DNA of 64,000 nt from Roseiarcus sp963820095. GTDB taxonomy: Bacteria; Pseudomonadota; Alphaproteobacteria; Rhizobiales; Beijerinckiaceae. The translations under genes and the position numbers were made by a program. The stretch spans positions 1 through 64,000 of the forward strand of contig CAWFZA010000017.1 in NCBI GenBank assembly GCA_963820095.1. The letters are read 5' to 3'. This document shows, piece by piece, positions 20,025-28,371 of this stretch. Position 1 is the stretch's first letter; each line of letters opens with the position of its first letter. Under the pieces are notes generated by a model. The model saw only the letters and a program-made list of their open reading frames with translations, was not told the DNA's origin and did no database searches.

Positions 20025-21344
20025 GTGACCACGCGCGCTTTGGTCGTCTGTCCGACCCTTCTGCGCGAAACGGATGACGCGTCGCGCAGTCCTGAGGCGC
20101 GGCGTGAAGAGGCGGTGGGCCTGGCGCGCGCGATCGATCTCGCGGTGATCGGCACGGAAAGCGCGTCCTTGAGCGCGATCCGGCCGGCCACCTTCATCGG
20201 CAAGGGCAAGGTCGAGTCGCTCGCGGCGCGGGTGAAGGCCGATGAAATCGACCTTGTCGTCATGGACTGCGCTTTGTCTCCGGCGCAGCAGCGCAATCTC
20301 GAAAAGGCCTTCGGCTGCAAGGTCATCGACCGCACCGGGCTCATCCTCGAGATCTTCGGCCAAAGGGCCCACACCGCCGAGGGCGCGCTTCAGGTGGAGC
20401 TCGCGCACTTGAAATATCAGCGCTCGCGCCTGGTCCGCTCGTGGACCCACCTTGAGCGGCAGCGCGGCGGCTTCGGCTTTCTCGGCGGCCCCGGCGAAAC
20501 CCAGATCGAGACCGACCGGCGCCTCATCGGCGAACGCATCGTGCGCATCGAGCGCGAGCTCGAGACGGTCAAGCGCAGACGTGCGCTGCAGCGCGCGAAC
20601 CGCAGCGACGTGCCCTATCCGATCGTCGCGCTGGTCGGCTACACCAACGCGGGCAAGTCGACCCTGTTCAATCGGCTGACGCGCGCCGAAGTGATGGCGG
20701 CCGACATGCTGTTCGCCACGCTCGATCCCACCATGCGTCTCATCAAGTTGCCCCACGGCGGCTCGGCGATCCTTTCCGACACGGTCGGCTTCATCTCGGA
20801 CTTGCCGACGACGCTCATCTCCGCCTTTCGCGCCACGCTCGAGGAAGTGCGGGCGGCCGATGTCATCGTGCATGTGCGCGACATTTCGCACGCCGACAGT
20901 GAAGCGCAGAGCAAGGACGTCGAGGCGGTGCTGAACGAGATCGGCGTCGCCGACCACGCCGATCGCCTGATCGAGGCATGGAACAAGGTCGACCTGCTGG
21001 ACGCCGACTCGCGCGCCGCGCTGGCGCAAGAGCACGGCCAGAGAGAGACCGCGCCGCTCGCCATTTCCGCAGCGACGGGGGAAGGGATCGATCATCTTCT
21101 GACCGCGATCGAGGATCGCCTGGCGCGCGGCCGGCCTGAACTCGAACTCCTGCTCGACTCGAGCGACGGGCCGGGCCTGCATTGGCTTTATGAACATGCC
21201 GAGGTCATGAGCCGCAGTGACGAGGACGACGGGCTCCGCCTTACGGTGCGCGTTCCCCCTGACCAGATCGAGCGGGTCAAGCGCCGCTTCGGCGTCGGGC
21301 GAACGCCTGCGCGCGCCAGCCGGAGGCGCGCCGCCGAGCGCTGA
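20025..21344 (+). CDS. hflX: Ribosome-associated GTPase HflX
   Basis: This 439-residue GTPase binds and splits stalled or stressed 70S ribosomes. An N-terminal HflX-specific domain has FIGKGKVESLA, VVMDCALSPAQQRNLEK, KVIDRTGLILEIFGQRA, and the glycine-rich linker GGFGFLGGPGETQIETDRR. The G domain carries G1 GYTNAGKST, G3 DTVGF with FISDLPTTLISAFRATLEE, and G4 NKVD. The GTG start at 20025 lies 47 bp after hfq. Family length is normal. Confidence 0.94.
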   Translation: MTTRALVVCPTLLRETDDASRSPEARREEAVGLARAIDLAVIGTESASLSAIRPATFIGKGKVESLAARVKADEIDLVVMDCALSPAQQRNLEKAFGCKVIDRTGLILEIFGQRAHTAEGALQVELAHLKYQRSRLVRSWTHLERQRGGFGFLGGPGETQIETDRRLIGERIVRIERELETVKRRRALQRANRSDVPYPIVALVGYTNAGKSTLFNRLTRAEVMAADMLFATLDPTMRLIKLPHGGSAILSDTVGFISDLPTTLISAFRATLEEVRAADVIVHVRDISHADSEAQSKDVEAVLNEIGVADHADRLIEAWNKVDLLDADSRAALAQEHGQRETAPLAISAATGEGIDHLLTAIEDRLARGRPELELLLDSSDGPGLHWLYEHAEVMSRSDEDDGLRLTVRVPPDQIERVKRRFGVGRTPARASRRRAAER

Positions 21345-21510
21345 GGGCGGCTGCATCCTGCGACGCAGCACGGGCCCGGGCGCGGGTGTCGCGCCGCGTC
21401 GTGGGGACTGCTCGCTTCCCTTGTCACCTTTTCGCCCTCGACGCGTTTACCCTTCGGGCCAACGACGGCGGCGATTTTCGCTATCTCGCGGCGGCCCAAG
21501 AAGGAACCCT

Positions 21511-22473
21511 ATGGAATCGCCTCCGCTTGAGCGAAGACTCGTCGCCATCCTTGCCGCTGATGTGGCGAGCTATAGCCGCATGATGGAGATCGACGAGGAA
21601 GGCACATTGGCGACCCTGTCGACTTTCCGCTTGGTCACCGATCGTCTCATCTCGCAATACGAAGGGAGAATTTGCGGCACCGCGGGCGATAGCATCCTGG
21701 CCGCGTTCGGCAGCGCATTGGCGGCGGTGCAATGCGCGGTCGACATTCAGAAGGAGCTGGCGCAGTCGAACAACGATCTCGACGACAGTCGCCGCATGCA
21801 GTTTCGCATCGGCATCAATGTCGGCGACGTCATGTTGAAGGACGGGGATATTTTCGGCGACGGGGTGAATATCGCCGCGCGTCTGGAAGGGCTGGCGGAT
21901 CCCGGCGGCATCTGCATCTCGCGCGGCATCCACGACCATGTGATGAAAAAGCTGCCGTTCGAGTTCGAGGACCTCGGCGAGCAAAGCGTCAAGAATATCG
22001 CGCAGCCCGTCCGCGTTTACCGGCTGGTCCTGAACAGGCGCGGATCCGAGTTGCGGTCGAGCGAGGCGATAACGCTTTTGCCGGACGTCGAGGCCGACAT
22101 TCCGTCGCTCTCTGAAGCGGCGCCCGCTGCGCCGGCTGTCGACCCGCAGGCGGTGGAGATCGAATTCTGGGACTCGATCAAGAACAGCACGCTCGCCAGC
22201 GAGTACGAGGCCTATCTCGAGCAATATCCTGAGGGAAACTTCGTCGCGCTCGCCCGAGTTCGTCTCGAAGCGATCAAGCAGGACGCCGCCAGCATGCGCG
22301 ATCCGCAGGACCGGGAAATTGAATTGTCGTTTTGGGAGTCCGTGCGCGCGAGCGATAATTCTGCGCTGATCCAGGCCTACCTCGAAAAATATCCCAACGG
22401 GGAGTTCAGCGCGCTGGCGGAGATCCGCATAGCGGAATTGACCGCGCACGGTCGCGCCGCAGACGGGAAGTGA
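21511..22473 (+). CDS. Class III adenylate/guanylate cyclase with C-terminal repeat pair
   Basis: This 320-residue protein has an N-terminal class III cyclase domain (about 8-180): RRLVAILAADVASYSRMM (first metal Asp), GTAGDSILAAF (second metal Asp region), FRIGINVGDVM, GDGVNIAARLEGLADPGGI. It is soluble, with no membrane segment. The C-terminal 90 residues hold two copies of a repeat of about 40 residues, each with the core EIEFWDSI.../EIELSFWESV..., then EAYLEQYPEGNFVALA.../QAYLEKYPNGEFSALA. Such repeats are seen C-terminal to cyclase and caspase-like domains and probably mediate protein contacts (inference). ATG 21511 has AAGGAA upstream. The product is probably cAMP. Confidence 0.88.
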   Translation: MESPPLERRLVAILAADVASYSRMMEIDEEGTLATLSTFRLVTDRLISQYEGRICGTAGDSILAAFGSALAAVQCAVDIQKELAQSNNDLDDSRRMQFRIGINVGDVMLKDGDIFGDGVNIAARLEGLADPGGICISRGIHDHVMKKLPFEFEDLGEQSVKNIAQPVRVYRLVLNRRGSELRSSEAITLLPDVEADIPSLSEAAPAAPAVDPQAVEIEFWDSIKNSTLASEYEAYLEQYPEGNFVALARVRLEAIKQDAASMRDPQDREIELSFWESVRASDNSALIQAYLEKYPNGEFSALAEIRIAELTAHGRAADGK

Positions 22474-22745
22474 ACGTGGATAGCGTTGGCTATCTTGTAG
22501 CGAGCTGGGGCTCGCCTCTGAATTCAACGGCGCCCGTGTGGCGGGCGTAGTACCGCGAGTCCTTGATGCGGCGATCAGCAAGATCAGCTGGTTCCGATCG
22601 ACGATACAAGTGAACGTGGATAGCGTTGGCTATCTTGTAGCGAGCTGGGGCTCGCCTCTAAATCTCAACGGCCCCAGTGTGGCGGCGCGTTAGTCCCGTC
22701 TGAGACATTGATCGTTCGATGAGCAAGATAGCTTTCCGACCGAGA
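22468..22745. repeat. 140-bp tandem repeat, degenerate, resembling the neighbouring oxidoreductase 3' end
   Basis: The first 52 bp are identical in the two units (22468-22519 and 22608-22659), giving a period of 140 bp; the remainder of each unit is similar but drifted (AATTCAACGG against AATCTCAACGG; GATCAGCAAGAT against GATGAGCAAGAT). The first copy begins on the stop codon of the cyclase gene. Part of the unit (GGCTATCTTGTAGCGAGCTG) also resembles the coding sequence at about 22990-23050 inside the molybdopterin oxidoreductase gene (GGCCATCTTGTAGCCGAGCT). The region looks like decayed duplicate 3' ends of that gene. The rest of 22474-22888 has no supportable gene. Confidence 0.8.
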
Positions 22746-22888
22746 GCGAGCAAGGCTCGCCGGCGGCGTGGGGAAAAGGAGGGCGCGGTAATGACGCGTG
22801 CGATCGGCCGCGGCGGGAAGCGCGCGCATGGTCGATCCCGACGCGAGCTGGAAAGTCATGGAGTAGCGCACCAGGCCTTCACCGCCAC

Positions 22889-23695
22889 TCATATCCCCGC
22901 GTACCATTCGTAGCCGCGGTCCTCCCAGAAGCCGCCACGGCCGCGCGAGAGCTTGGCGAAATCGTCGATCGCCTCGATGCGCATGATGTATTTGGCCATC
23001 TTGTAGCCGAGCTGGCGCTCGACCCTGAGCCTCAACGGGGCGCCGTGCTCGACCTTGAGCGGCGCGTAATTCATTTCGTAGGCGAGAATGGTCTGCGGAT
23101 GAAACGCGTCGATAAGGCCGATCGTCTCGTAATAGCGGCCGGTGTTGTCGAGGGTTTGCTCGAGCGTGTCGGCGCAGAGGAAGGCAATGTAGCGCGCCTG
23201 CGGCTTCAAGCCCGCGGCGTTGAGCAGCGCCGACAACTGGACCCCCTTCCACTGGCCGATGCAGCTCCAGCCCTCGACGCAATCATGCCGCGTGATCTGC
23301 GAGCGCGACGGCAGGGCGCGGAGATCGGCAAGCGAGAGCTTCATCGGCCGCTCGACAAGCCCGCCGACTTCGAGCTTCCAATCCTTGAAGCCGCCCTGGC
23401 GCAGCGCGACATAGTCCGGATCCTCGGGATCGGTCGACCCGTTCGGCTTGAACCAGGGCGAGATCGCGCCGGGCGGAAATTCGCGCGCCATCGCCGTTTC
23501 AGGCCCCAGGAGCGCGCGCTGAGCGGCCTTGGTCAGCGCCTCGGCTTTCTCCAGAATGTTGAGCGCCGCCGGCGAGCCGGTATCGAAGCTGCAGGCCGAA
23601 AGAGGCGCGGCCGCGGCGCCGACGCCCAGGCCAATGAGGAGCTTGCGGCGCGTGAAGCGCGTTTGCGGTGGCCGAATGAGATGCTCGCCGCTCAT
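22889..23695 (-). CDS. Molybdopterin-dependent oxidoreductase, sulfite oxidase/YedY-like
   Basis: This 268-residue protein has a twin-arginine signal (RR at 16-17 in TRRKLLIGLG) and a cysteine at about 35 in LSAC that could serve as a lipobox. The Mo-binding domain shows the ligand cysteine at about 139 in RHDCVEGWSCIGQWKG, followed by PQTILAYEMNY and HGAPLRLRVERQLGYKMAKY. It belongs with sulfite-oxidase-fold enzymes such as MsrP/YedY, which repair oxidised methionines in the periplasm. Its partner is a cytochrome b561-type protein rather than an MsrQ/YedZ haem protein, so the MsrP substrate is not assured. The start codon overlaps the stop of the cytochrome gene (ATGA, 23692-23695). Confidence 0.85.
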   Translation of the reverse strand: MSGEHLIRPPQTRFTRRKLLIGLGVGAAAAPLSACSFDTGSPAALNILEKAEALTKAAQRALLGPETAMAREFPPGAISPWFKPNGSTDPEDPDYVALRQGGFKDWKLEVGGLVERPMKLSLADLRALPSRSQITRHDCVEGWSCIGQWKGVQLSALLNAAGLKPQARYIAFLCADTLEQTLDNTGRYYETIGLIDAFHPQTILAYEMNYAPLKVEHGAPLRLRVERQLGYKMAKYIMRIEAIDDFAKLSRGRGGFWEDRGYEWYAGI

Positions 23696-24549
23696 TGCTG
23701 AGTCTCCTTGATCCGGTAGCGGCCGGTGATCATGGAACGCATGTTGTTGATCGGGCCCGAGAGGACCACCATTACGAGATGCACGATGAGGAACAGAACG
23801 AGGTAGGCCGCGAGCAGGAAATGCACGGCGCGCGCCGCCTGTCGCCCATGGAACAGCGTAAGCAGCCAGGGGAAGGCCGCGTCGACCGCCGGCGACATTG
23901 TCAGCCCCGCGAGAATGAGGATCGGGAAAGCGATCACGACGCTCAGATACGCGAGCTTCTGCAGCACATTGTAATGCAGCGCCTCGTCGCCTGAGGGAAA
24001 ACGCAGCCGCAGGTGCTCGATGATTGCATGCGGGATCGCCCTCAAGTCATCGAGACTCGGCCAGAGTTCGCGGATGTGGCGACCGAGGATCAAGTTCACA
24101 AAATAAAGGAGCCCGTTGAGCACCAGAATCCAGGCGAAGAAAAAATGCCAGCGCCGCCCCATCGCCAGATCCTGATAAGGCGGCAGCGTCGCCCAGGAGG
24201 GGAAGCCGCGCTCTTCCAGCGAGCCGTCGTCCCCGCGCGAGGCGCCGAGCACGCCGGTCGTGTCGAAGGCGTGTCCGAAGATTGTCGTCACGCCCGCTGT
24301 CGGATCGCCATTGTCGTCGTGACGCGCCGAAAGAGAGAAGAAGGGGTTCTGGAAATTGGTGGTCCGCGCCCAAGTCAGGAGCGGGCTCGCGTTGAAGATC
24401 TGCAACCCGCTCATGAGCAGCACGACGAAGCAGATCGCGTTGACCCAGTGACAGACGCGCACCAGCGCGGAATGCCGGACGATGAGGCGGCCCTCCGGCG
24501 CAGCGCGCGCGGGCAGGGTGGAAGAAAGGGACGTCAATCCGGTCTCCAT
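23692..24549 (-). CDS. Cytochrome b561-type membrane subunit
   Basis: This 285-residue protein has four membrane helices carrying histidines that can bind two b haems: VRHSALVRVCHWVNAICFVV, a helix after WHFFFAWILVLNGLL, YNVLQKLAYLSVVIAFPILI, and RAVHFLLAAYLVLFLIVHLV. A non-membrane insert of about 80 residues lies between helices 1 and 2. It probably passes electrons from the quinone pool to (or from) the downstream molybdoenzyme, to which it is translationally coupled. ATG 24549 is preferred over a longer upstream frame that is charged and not membrane-like. It is transcribed divergently from the fasciclin gene. Confidence 0.85.
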   Translation of the reverse strand: METGLTSLSSTLPARAAPEGRLIVRHSALVRVCHWVNAICFVVLLMSGLQIFNASPLLTWARTTNFQNPFFSLSARHDDNGDPTAGVTTIFGHAFDTTGVLGASRGDDGSLEERGFPSWATLPPYQDLAMGRRWHFFFAWILVLNGLLYFVNLILGRHIRELWPSLDDLRAIPHAIIEHLRLRFPSGDEALHYNVLQKLAYLSVVIAFPILILAGLTMSPAVDAAFPWLLTLFHGRQAARAVHFLLAAYLVLFLIVHLVMVVLSGPINNMRSMITGRYRIKETQQ

Positions 24550-24735
24550 CGGCGGGGTAAGGGGTCGGTTTCCAATACGTTCCCGTTCGCCCTGGCGTTT
24601 CGCGCTGCAATCGTGATTTTTGTTTGGCCCTTTTTTTGCATCGCGCCTTGAAACCTCGCGAGGGCTCCTCCGTAACCCATTCATTCCGGTCAAGGCGCGC
24701 GACTAGGATCGGTCAGAACACCTACGGAGACAAAC

Positions 24736-25309
24736 ATGAACGCCAAGCTTTTGTATTGCGCCGCGGCGCTCGCCGCCGGAATCGGCCTCGCCGCTCCCTC
24801 GTATACTCTGCCTGCCTTCGCCGAAATGACCAAGATGGTCGGCGGCGCGCCGATGTATCCCTCGAAGAACATCATCGAAAATGCGGTCAACTCGAAGGAT
24901 CACACGACGCTGGTCGCCGCGGTCAAGGCGGCGGGCCTCGTCGACACGCTTGGAAGGCGCCGGGCCGTTCACCGTCTTTGCGCCGACCAACGAGGCCTTC
25001 GCCCGTCTGCCGGCGGGCACGGTGGACACCTTGTTGAAGCCCGAAAACAAACAGATGCTGACGACAGTGCTGACCTACCACGTGGTGCCTGGCCGCCTCA
25101 CCGAGGCCGACATTGACGCGAAGATCAAGCAAGGCGGCGGAAAGGCCATGATGAAGACGGTTCAGGGCGAAGACCTGACTTTTGCGCGCGGCGCCGGCCA
25201 CCTTTGGGTCATCGACGCCAAGGGCGACAAGGCCGAAGTCACGATCCCGAACGTCATGCAGTCGAACGGGGTCATCCAGGTGATCAACAAAGTTCTGCTC
25301 CCGAGCTGA
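24736..25309 (+). CDS. Secreted fasciclin-domain protein (frameshifted)
   Basis: A signal peptide (about 1-29, LLYCAAALAAGIGLAAP...FA) is followed by one fasciclin (FAS1) domain: NAVNSKDHTTLVAAVKAAGL, GPFTVFAPTNEAFARLPAG, LTYHVVPGR, VIQVINKVLLP at the end. The frame breaks near 24951; removing one T restores GLVDTLEGAGPFTVF. FAS1 proteins are cell-surface or periplasmic adhesion proteins. It is divergent from the cytochrome b/molybdoenzyme operon, sharing a 186-bp promoter region, and a SigK/RskA-like pair lies 1.6 kb away. The secreted fasciclins MPT70/MPT83 of mycobacteria are governed by SigK/RskA, a suggestive parallel. Confidence 0.85.
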
Positions 25310-25341
25310 GCCCTCCTCCTACGGCTCATGGGGGTGGAGAC

Positions 25342-25373
25342 GGGCGGACGCCATTAGCGTCCGCCCCTTTTTT
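25342..25373 (+). terminator. Rho-independent terminator after the fasciclin gene
   Basis: A perfect 10-bp stem GGGCGGACGC / GCGTCCGCCC with the loop CATTA is followed by a run of six T residues. It lies 33 bp past the fasciclin stop. Confidence 0.92.
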
Positions 25374-25940
25374 CGCGAGCTCCTGGGTTTGCGCTTGCGC
25401 TGATCTTTGACGGCGTCCAGTCGGCTTGCAGTCGTATGTGCCGCGGAACGAGAGAGCAGGCGGCAAAGTCGCGACCTCGCCTGAAGGTCGCGATCGGCGG
25501 CGCAAAGGCTCGATGCAGCGGCGGTGATCGGTCCATCCCGGCAGCTCTGAAGACGCTTCGCCGTCTCACGTCCGAGAGGATCGCGCAATCTCTTGTCGAG
25601 TTCGCGATCTCGACATCAAGGCAGGCAATATGATCGAGGTATCGCTGGCCAGTTCGGTCACGAGCGGATGGAGGAGCCAGCTTGCATCGCAGTCGCAGCA
25701 CTTTATGGGAGCCGGCGGGACAATATGCTGAGATGGGCGCAGCGATCAAGCTGGGTCGCTGCGCAAAGAGGTCGAGCGTCGAATGATATGGATAGCGATT
25801 GCTGCTCTTGTTTAACGCACAAAGCAATGTGGTCACTGTTTTATTTATATCAAAACGGAAAAAGGACAAGACACGAAAAATCTTCCTCATGGTTGCTGGG
25901 TTCAGTGCGGCGGCGGAACCGATGCGCTTATGTGGGAGAA
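25374..25940. other. Intergenic region without a supportable gene
   Basis: About 570 bp lie between the fasciclin terminator and the convergent methyltransferase. GC falls toward the right, marking the start of the AT-rich patch. Open frames on both strands lack signal, membrane or family features, so I name none. Confidence 0.55.
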
Positions 25941-26633
25941 TTACGTTAGTCTCCTGTATGTACAAACGCTCTGCCCGAAGTCAACATCTTCGTAGGCGAC
26001 TGCTAGGTCTAGCGCATTCGCCCAGCTTTCCAGCACTCCCCTAGTCAAAAATTTATTGAGATGCCCTCTTCCAATTATTCTTCTAGAAAGCTGCTTCCAC
26101 CACAGATGCTGCCTCCAAGACATTCCAATGAGAGAGGTATGCAATTCTATGTGAGGTTCTAAAAATGAAACGACAATGACACCGTTTTTCTTTATCACCC
26201 GTTTTGCCTCCTGAAGATAGCGGAAGCTCTCCTTTTCCCTTAGATGGGTAAAAACCGAGAAAAAGACAACAAAGTCGGCGACCGCGTCCGTTTCTGGTAT
26301 CTCGATCTTGTGGACCAGCTGAAAAGACCAATCGTCTCGACCACATTTTCTTTGGGAAAATTTCAGTAACTCGGAAACGACATCTGTTCCCAAGTATCTC
26401 AATTCCGGGAGATCCTTTAGAGCGTTCGCCAACCGGCCCGACCCCGCTCCAACGTCGATCACATAGTGTGTGTTTTGTAGCCCCAGCGCGTCTAACAGTC
26501 GACGCCCGCGCATCCCCACTTCATTGTACGAACCGCCGACAGCAAGGGCCATCGCAGTTTCGTAGTCCGGCTCCTTCGCTACTAAATGCCGAACAAAGCC
26601 CCTGTATTCCCGGATATAATAAGGTCTCAGCAT
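25941..26633 (-). CDS. SAM-dependent class I methyltransferase, AT-rich
   Basis: This 230-residue protein carries the Rossmann-type methyltransferase motif I VIDVGAGSGRLANAL, the acidic motif after strand 2 (YLGTDVV), and FVVFFSVFTHLREKESFRY followed by AKRVIKKNGVIVVSF, a standard class I order. The N-terminus (REYRGFVRHLV, GGSYNEVGMRG) and C-terminus resemble methyltransferases found in surface-polysaccharide and glycan gene sets, but the substrate is unknown. Base composition is clearly AT-richer than its neighbours and codon choice differs, so it was probably acquired by transfer. It stands alone between the fasciclin and sigma-factor genes. Confidence 0.8.
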   Translation of the reverse strand: MLRPYYIREYRGFVRHLVAKEPDYETAMALAVGGSYNEVGMRGRRLLDALGLQNTHYVIDVGAGSGRLANALKDLPELRYLGTDVVSELLKFSQRKCGRDDWSFQLVHKIEIPETDAVADFVVFFSVFTHLREKESFRYLQEAKRVIKKNGVIVVSFLEPHIELHTSLIGMSWRQHLWWKQLSRRIIGRGHLNKFLTRGVLESWANALDLAVAYEDVDFGQSVCTYRRLT

Positions 26634-26882
26634 CTTATGCTCCCATTCAACCCGGGAAGCACCCCTATGAAGTTAAGTCCGCAATAGTCACTTTAAGTCG
26701 TCATTCGCCGGATGACGACCTCATCGCGGCCGAGGGTGCGCCCATGGCAAGACATTGGCAAGAGTGAAATGTGATTGAGACGCCGCCGTGGTTTCTACAT
26801 ACGTTTCGGGGCGGGCCGGGTCGCGGTCGCATGCCGAGGGATGCCGAGTCTTCAACGCCACCCGCTATCTTAGGATGCCGGA

Positions 26883-27464
26883 ATGACGATCCCCGGAGGA
26901 GCGCCAGGCGAGCGAGCGGCGACTGGGGCGGACGATCTGACGCGCCTCTTGGCCCGCATCGCGGCGCGCGACACGGTCGCCTTCGCGGCGCTCTACAAGC
27001 AGACAAGCGCGAAACTCTATGGAGTTGTCGCTCGTATCCTCAACCGAGGCGACGTCGCGGCTGACGTGCTTCAGGAGGCCTATGTGCGGGTCTGGGAAAA
27101 GGCCGGCGACTTCGATCCCGCCAAGGGCTCGGCGCTGGCCTGGATGGCGACCATCGCCCGCAATCGCGCGCTCGACGAGGTGAGGCGCGTGCGCCCCGTT
27201 TCGCTCGAGGATCAGCCGGAGAGCTTCGAACCCGCGGCGGAGGAGATCGATCCGCTCGGCGCGCGCGAACGTTCCGAGGGGCTCGCGAGGCTCATCAATT
27301 GCCTTAAGGGATTGGACGACGAGAAGCGCGCAATCGTATTGCTCGCCTATTACCGGGGCTTAAGCCGCGAGGCGCTCGCCAAGCGCTTCGGGCGGCCGGT
27401 CCCGACGATCAAGACCTGGCTCCATCGCAGTCTCGCGCAGCTCAGGGACTGTCTCCAGTCATGA
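26883..27464 (+). CDS. ECF sigma factor, SigK-like
   Basis: This 193-residue extracytoplasmic-function sigma factor has a sigma2 region (FAALYKQTSAKLYGVVARIL, DVLQEAYVRVWEKAGDFD, AWMATIARNRALDEVRR) and a sigma4 HTH (YYRGLSREALAKRFGRPVPT, then KTWLHRSLAQLRDCL). It is followed with an ATGA overlap (27461-27464) by a membrane anti-sigma factor of the RskA kind, which identifies the pair as SigK/RskA-like. It would direct RNA polymerase to a small regulon, possibly including the nearby fasciclin and molybdoenzyme genes (inference from linkage). Confidence 0.88.
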   Translation: MTIPGGAPGERAATGADDLTRLLARIAARDTVAFAALYKQTSAKLYGVVARILNRGDVAADVLQEAYVRVWEKAGDFDPAKGSALAWMATIARNRALDEVRRVRPVSLEDQPESFEPAAEEIDPLGARERSEGLARLINCLKGLDDEKRAIVLLAYYRGLSREALAKRFGRPVPTIKTWLHRSLAQLRDCLQS

Positions 27465-28171
27465 CAGTCTCGCCCGACGACGACTTCGCGGCGGCCGAAT
27501 ATGCGCTCGGCACGCTTGACGCGAGCGAGCGGGCGACGCTGGCGGCGCGGCGGTTGCGCGAGCCCGAGCTCGACGAGGCGATCCGGGGATGGGAGGCGCG
27601 GCTCGCGCCGCTCGCGGAAGCCGCGCCAGAGATCGAGCCGCCGCGCGATCTTCTCCCGGCGATCGAGGCGCGCATTCGCGCCGCGTCGGGCGCAGCGCCG
27701 GGAGGCGGGGCAATTGTGGCGCTTGAGCGCAGCCTCAGGCGCTGGCGCGCCGCCGCGATCGCCGCGGCGCTGGTCGCCGCGTTGCTGGCGATCGGCTTCG
27801 CCGCGCGCGAGGCGAGCAGGGGGGCGTCCCCCCGCGAATATGTGGCGATCCTGCAGAAGGACGCGGCCTCGCCGGCCTTCGAGGTGACGGTCAATCTCGA
27901 CAAGCGGGAGCTCACGGTTCGCCCCGTTGCAGCGCGAGCCCCGCCGGGCAAATCGTACGAACTTTGGATCATCGACCCGAAACTCGGCGCTCCGCGCTCG
28001 CTCGGCGTCATCGGCGACACGCCGCGCGGCGCAAGCCTTTCCGCCTACGCTCCCGCGGTGGTTGAGAATGCGACCTTTGCAGTGACGGTCGAGCCGCCCG
28101 GGGGCTCGCCGACCGGGCAGCCGTCTGGGCCGCCAGTCTTTGTCGGCAAGCTCATCCCAGTCGGGCCTTAG
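27461..28171 (+). CDS. Anti-sigma factor, RskA-like
   Basis: This 236-residue single-pass membrane protein has a cytoplasmic N-terminal anti-sigma part (about 1-85; EYALGTLDASERATLAARR, IRGWEARLAPLAEA), one membrane helix (about 97-116, AAAIAAALVAALLAIGFAAR) and a periplasmic RskA domain (EYVAILQKDAASPAFEVTV, GKSYELWIIDP, APRSLGVIGD). It holds the upstream sigma factor inactive until a periplasmic signal leads to its cleavage; that mechanism is known for the family, not shown here. Its start overlaps the sigma gene stop, so the two are made together. Confidence 0.87.
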   Translation: MTVSPDDDFAAAEYALGTLDASERATLAARRLREPELDEAIRGWEARLAPLAEAAPEIEPPRDLLPAIEARIRAASGAAPGGGAIVALERSLRRWRAAAIAAALVAALLAIGFAAREASRGASPREYVAILQKDAASPAFEVTVNLDKRELTVRPVAARAPPGKSYELWIIDPKLGAPRSLGVIGDTPRGASLSAYAPAVVENATFAVTVEPPGGSPTGQPSGPPVFVGKLIPVGP

Positions 28172-28371
28172 CTCGCTTTTCTGAGGGAGTGCGCACGGCT
28201 GAACCCCCGGAAGCGCAATCAGAAGGAAAAGCGGCGAATAGGATCGGGTTGCCTGGGCGCCACGCGAAGATTGTCGGAAGAATAGACGCCCCCAACTTAG
28301 ATCGGCATTTGCCTTGCAAGGCCTTCCGCGAGTCGCCATCCTGCGCGCCTCCCTGGGGGCGTGAGACTTTC

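Noticed and set aside
19941..21371. Minus-strand open frame of 476 codons
   Set aside because: It is a shadow of hflX.
22468..22745. Possible CRISPR or satellite array
   Set aside because: Only two units, 140 bp apart, without spacer structure; it resembles duplicated gene sequence instead.
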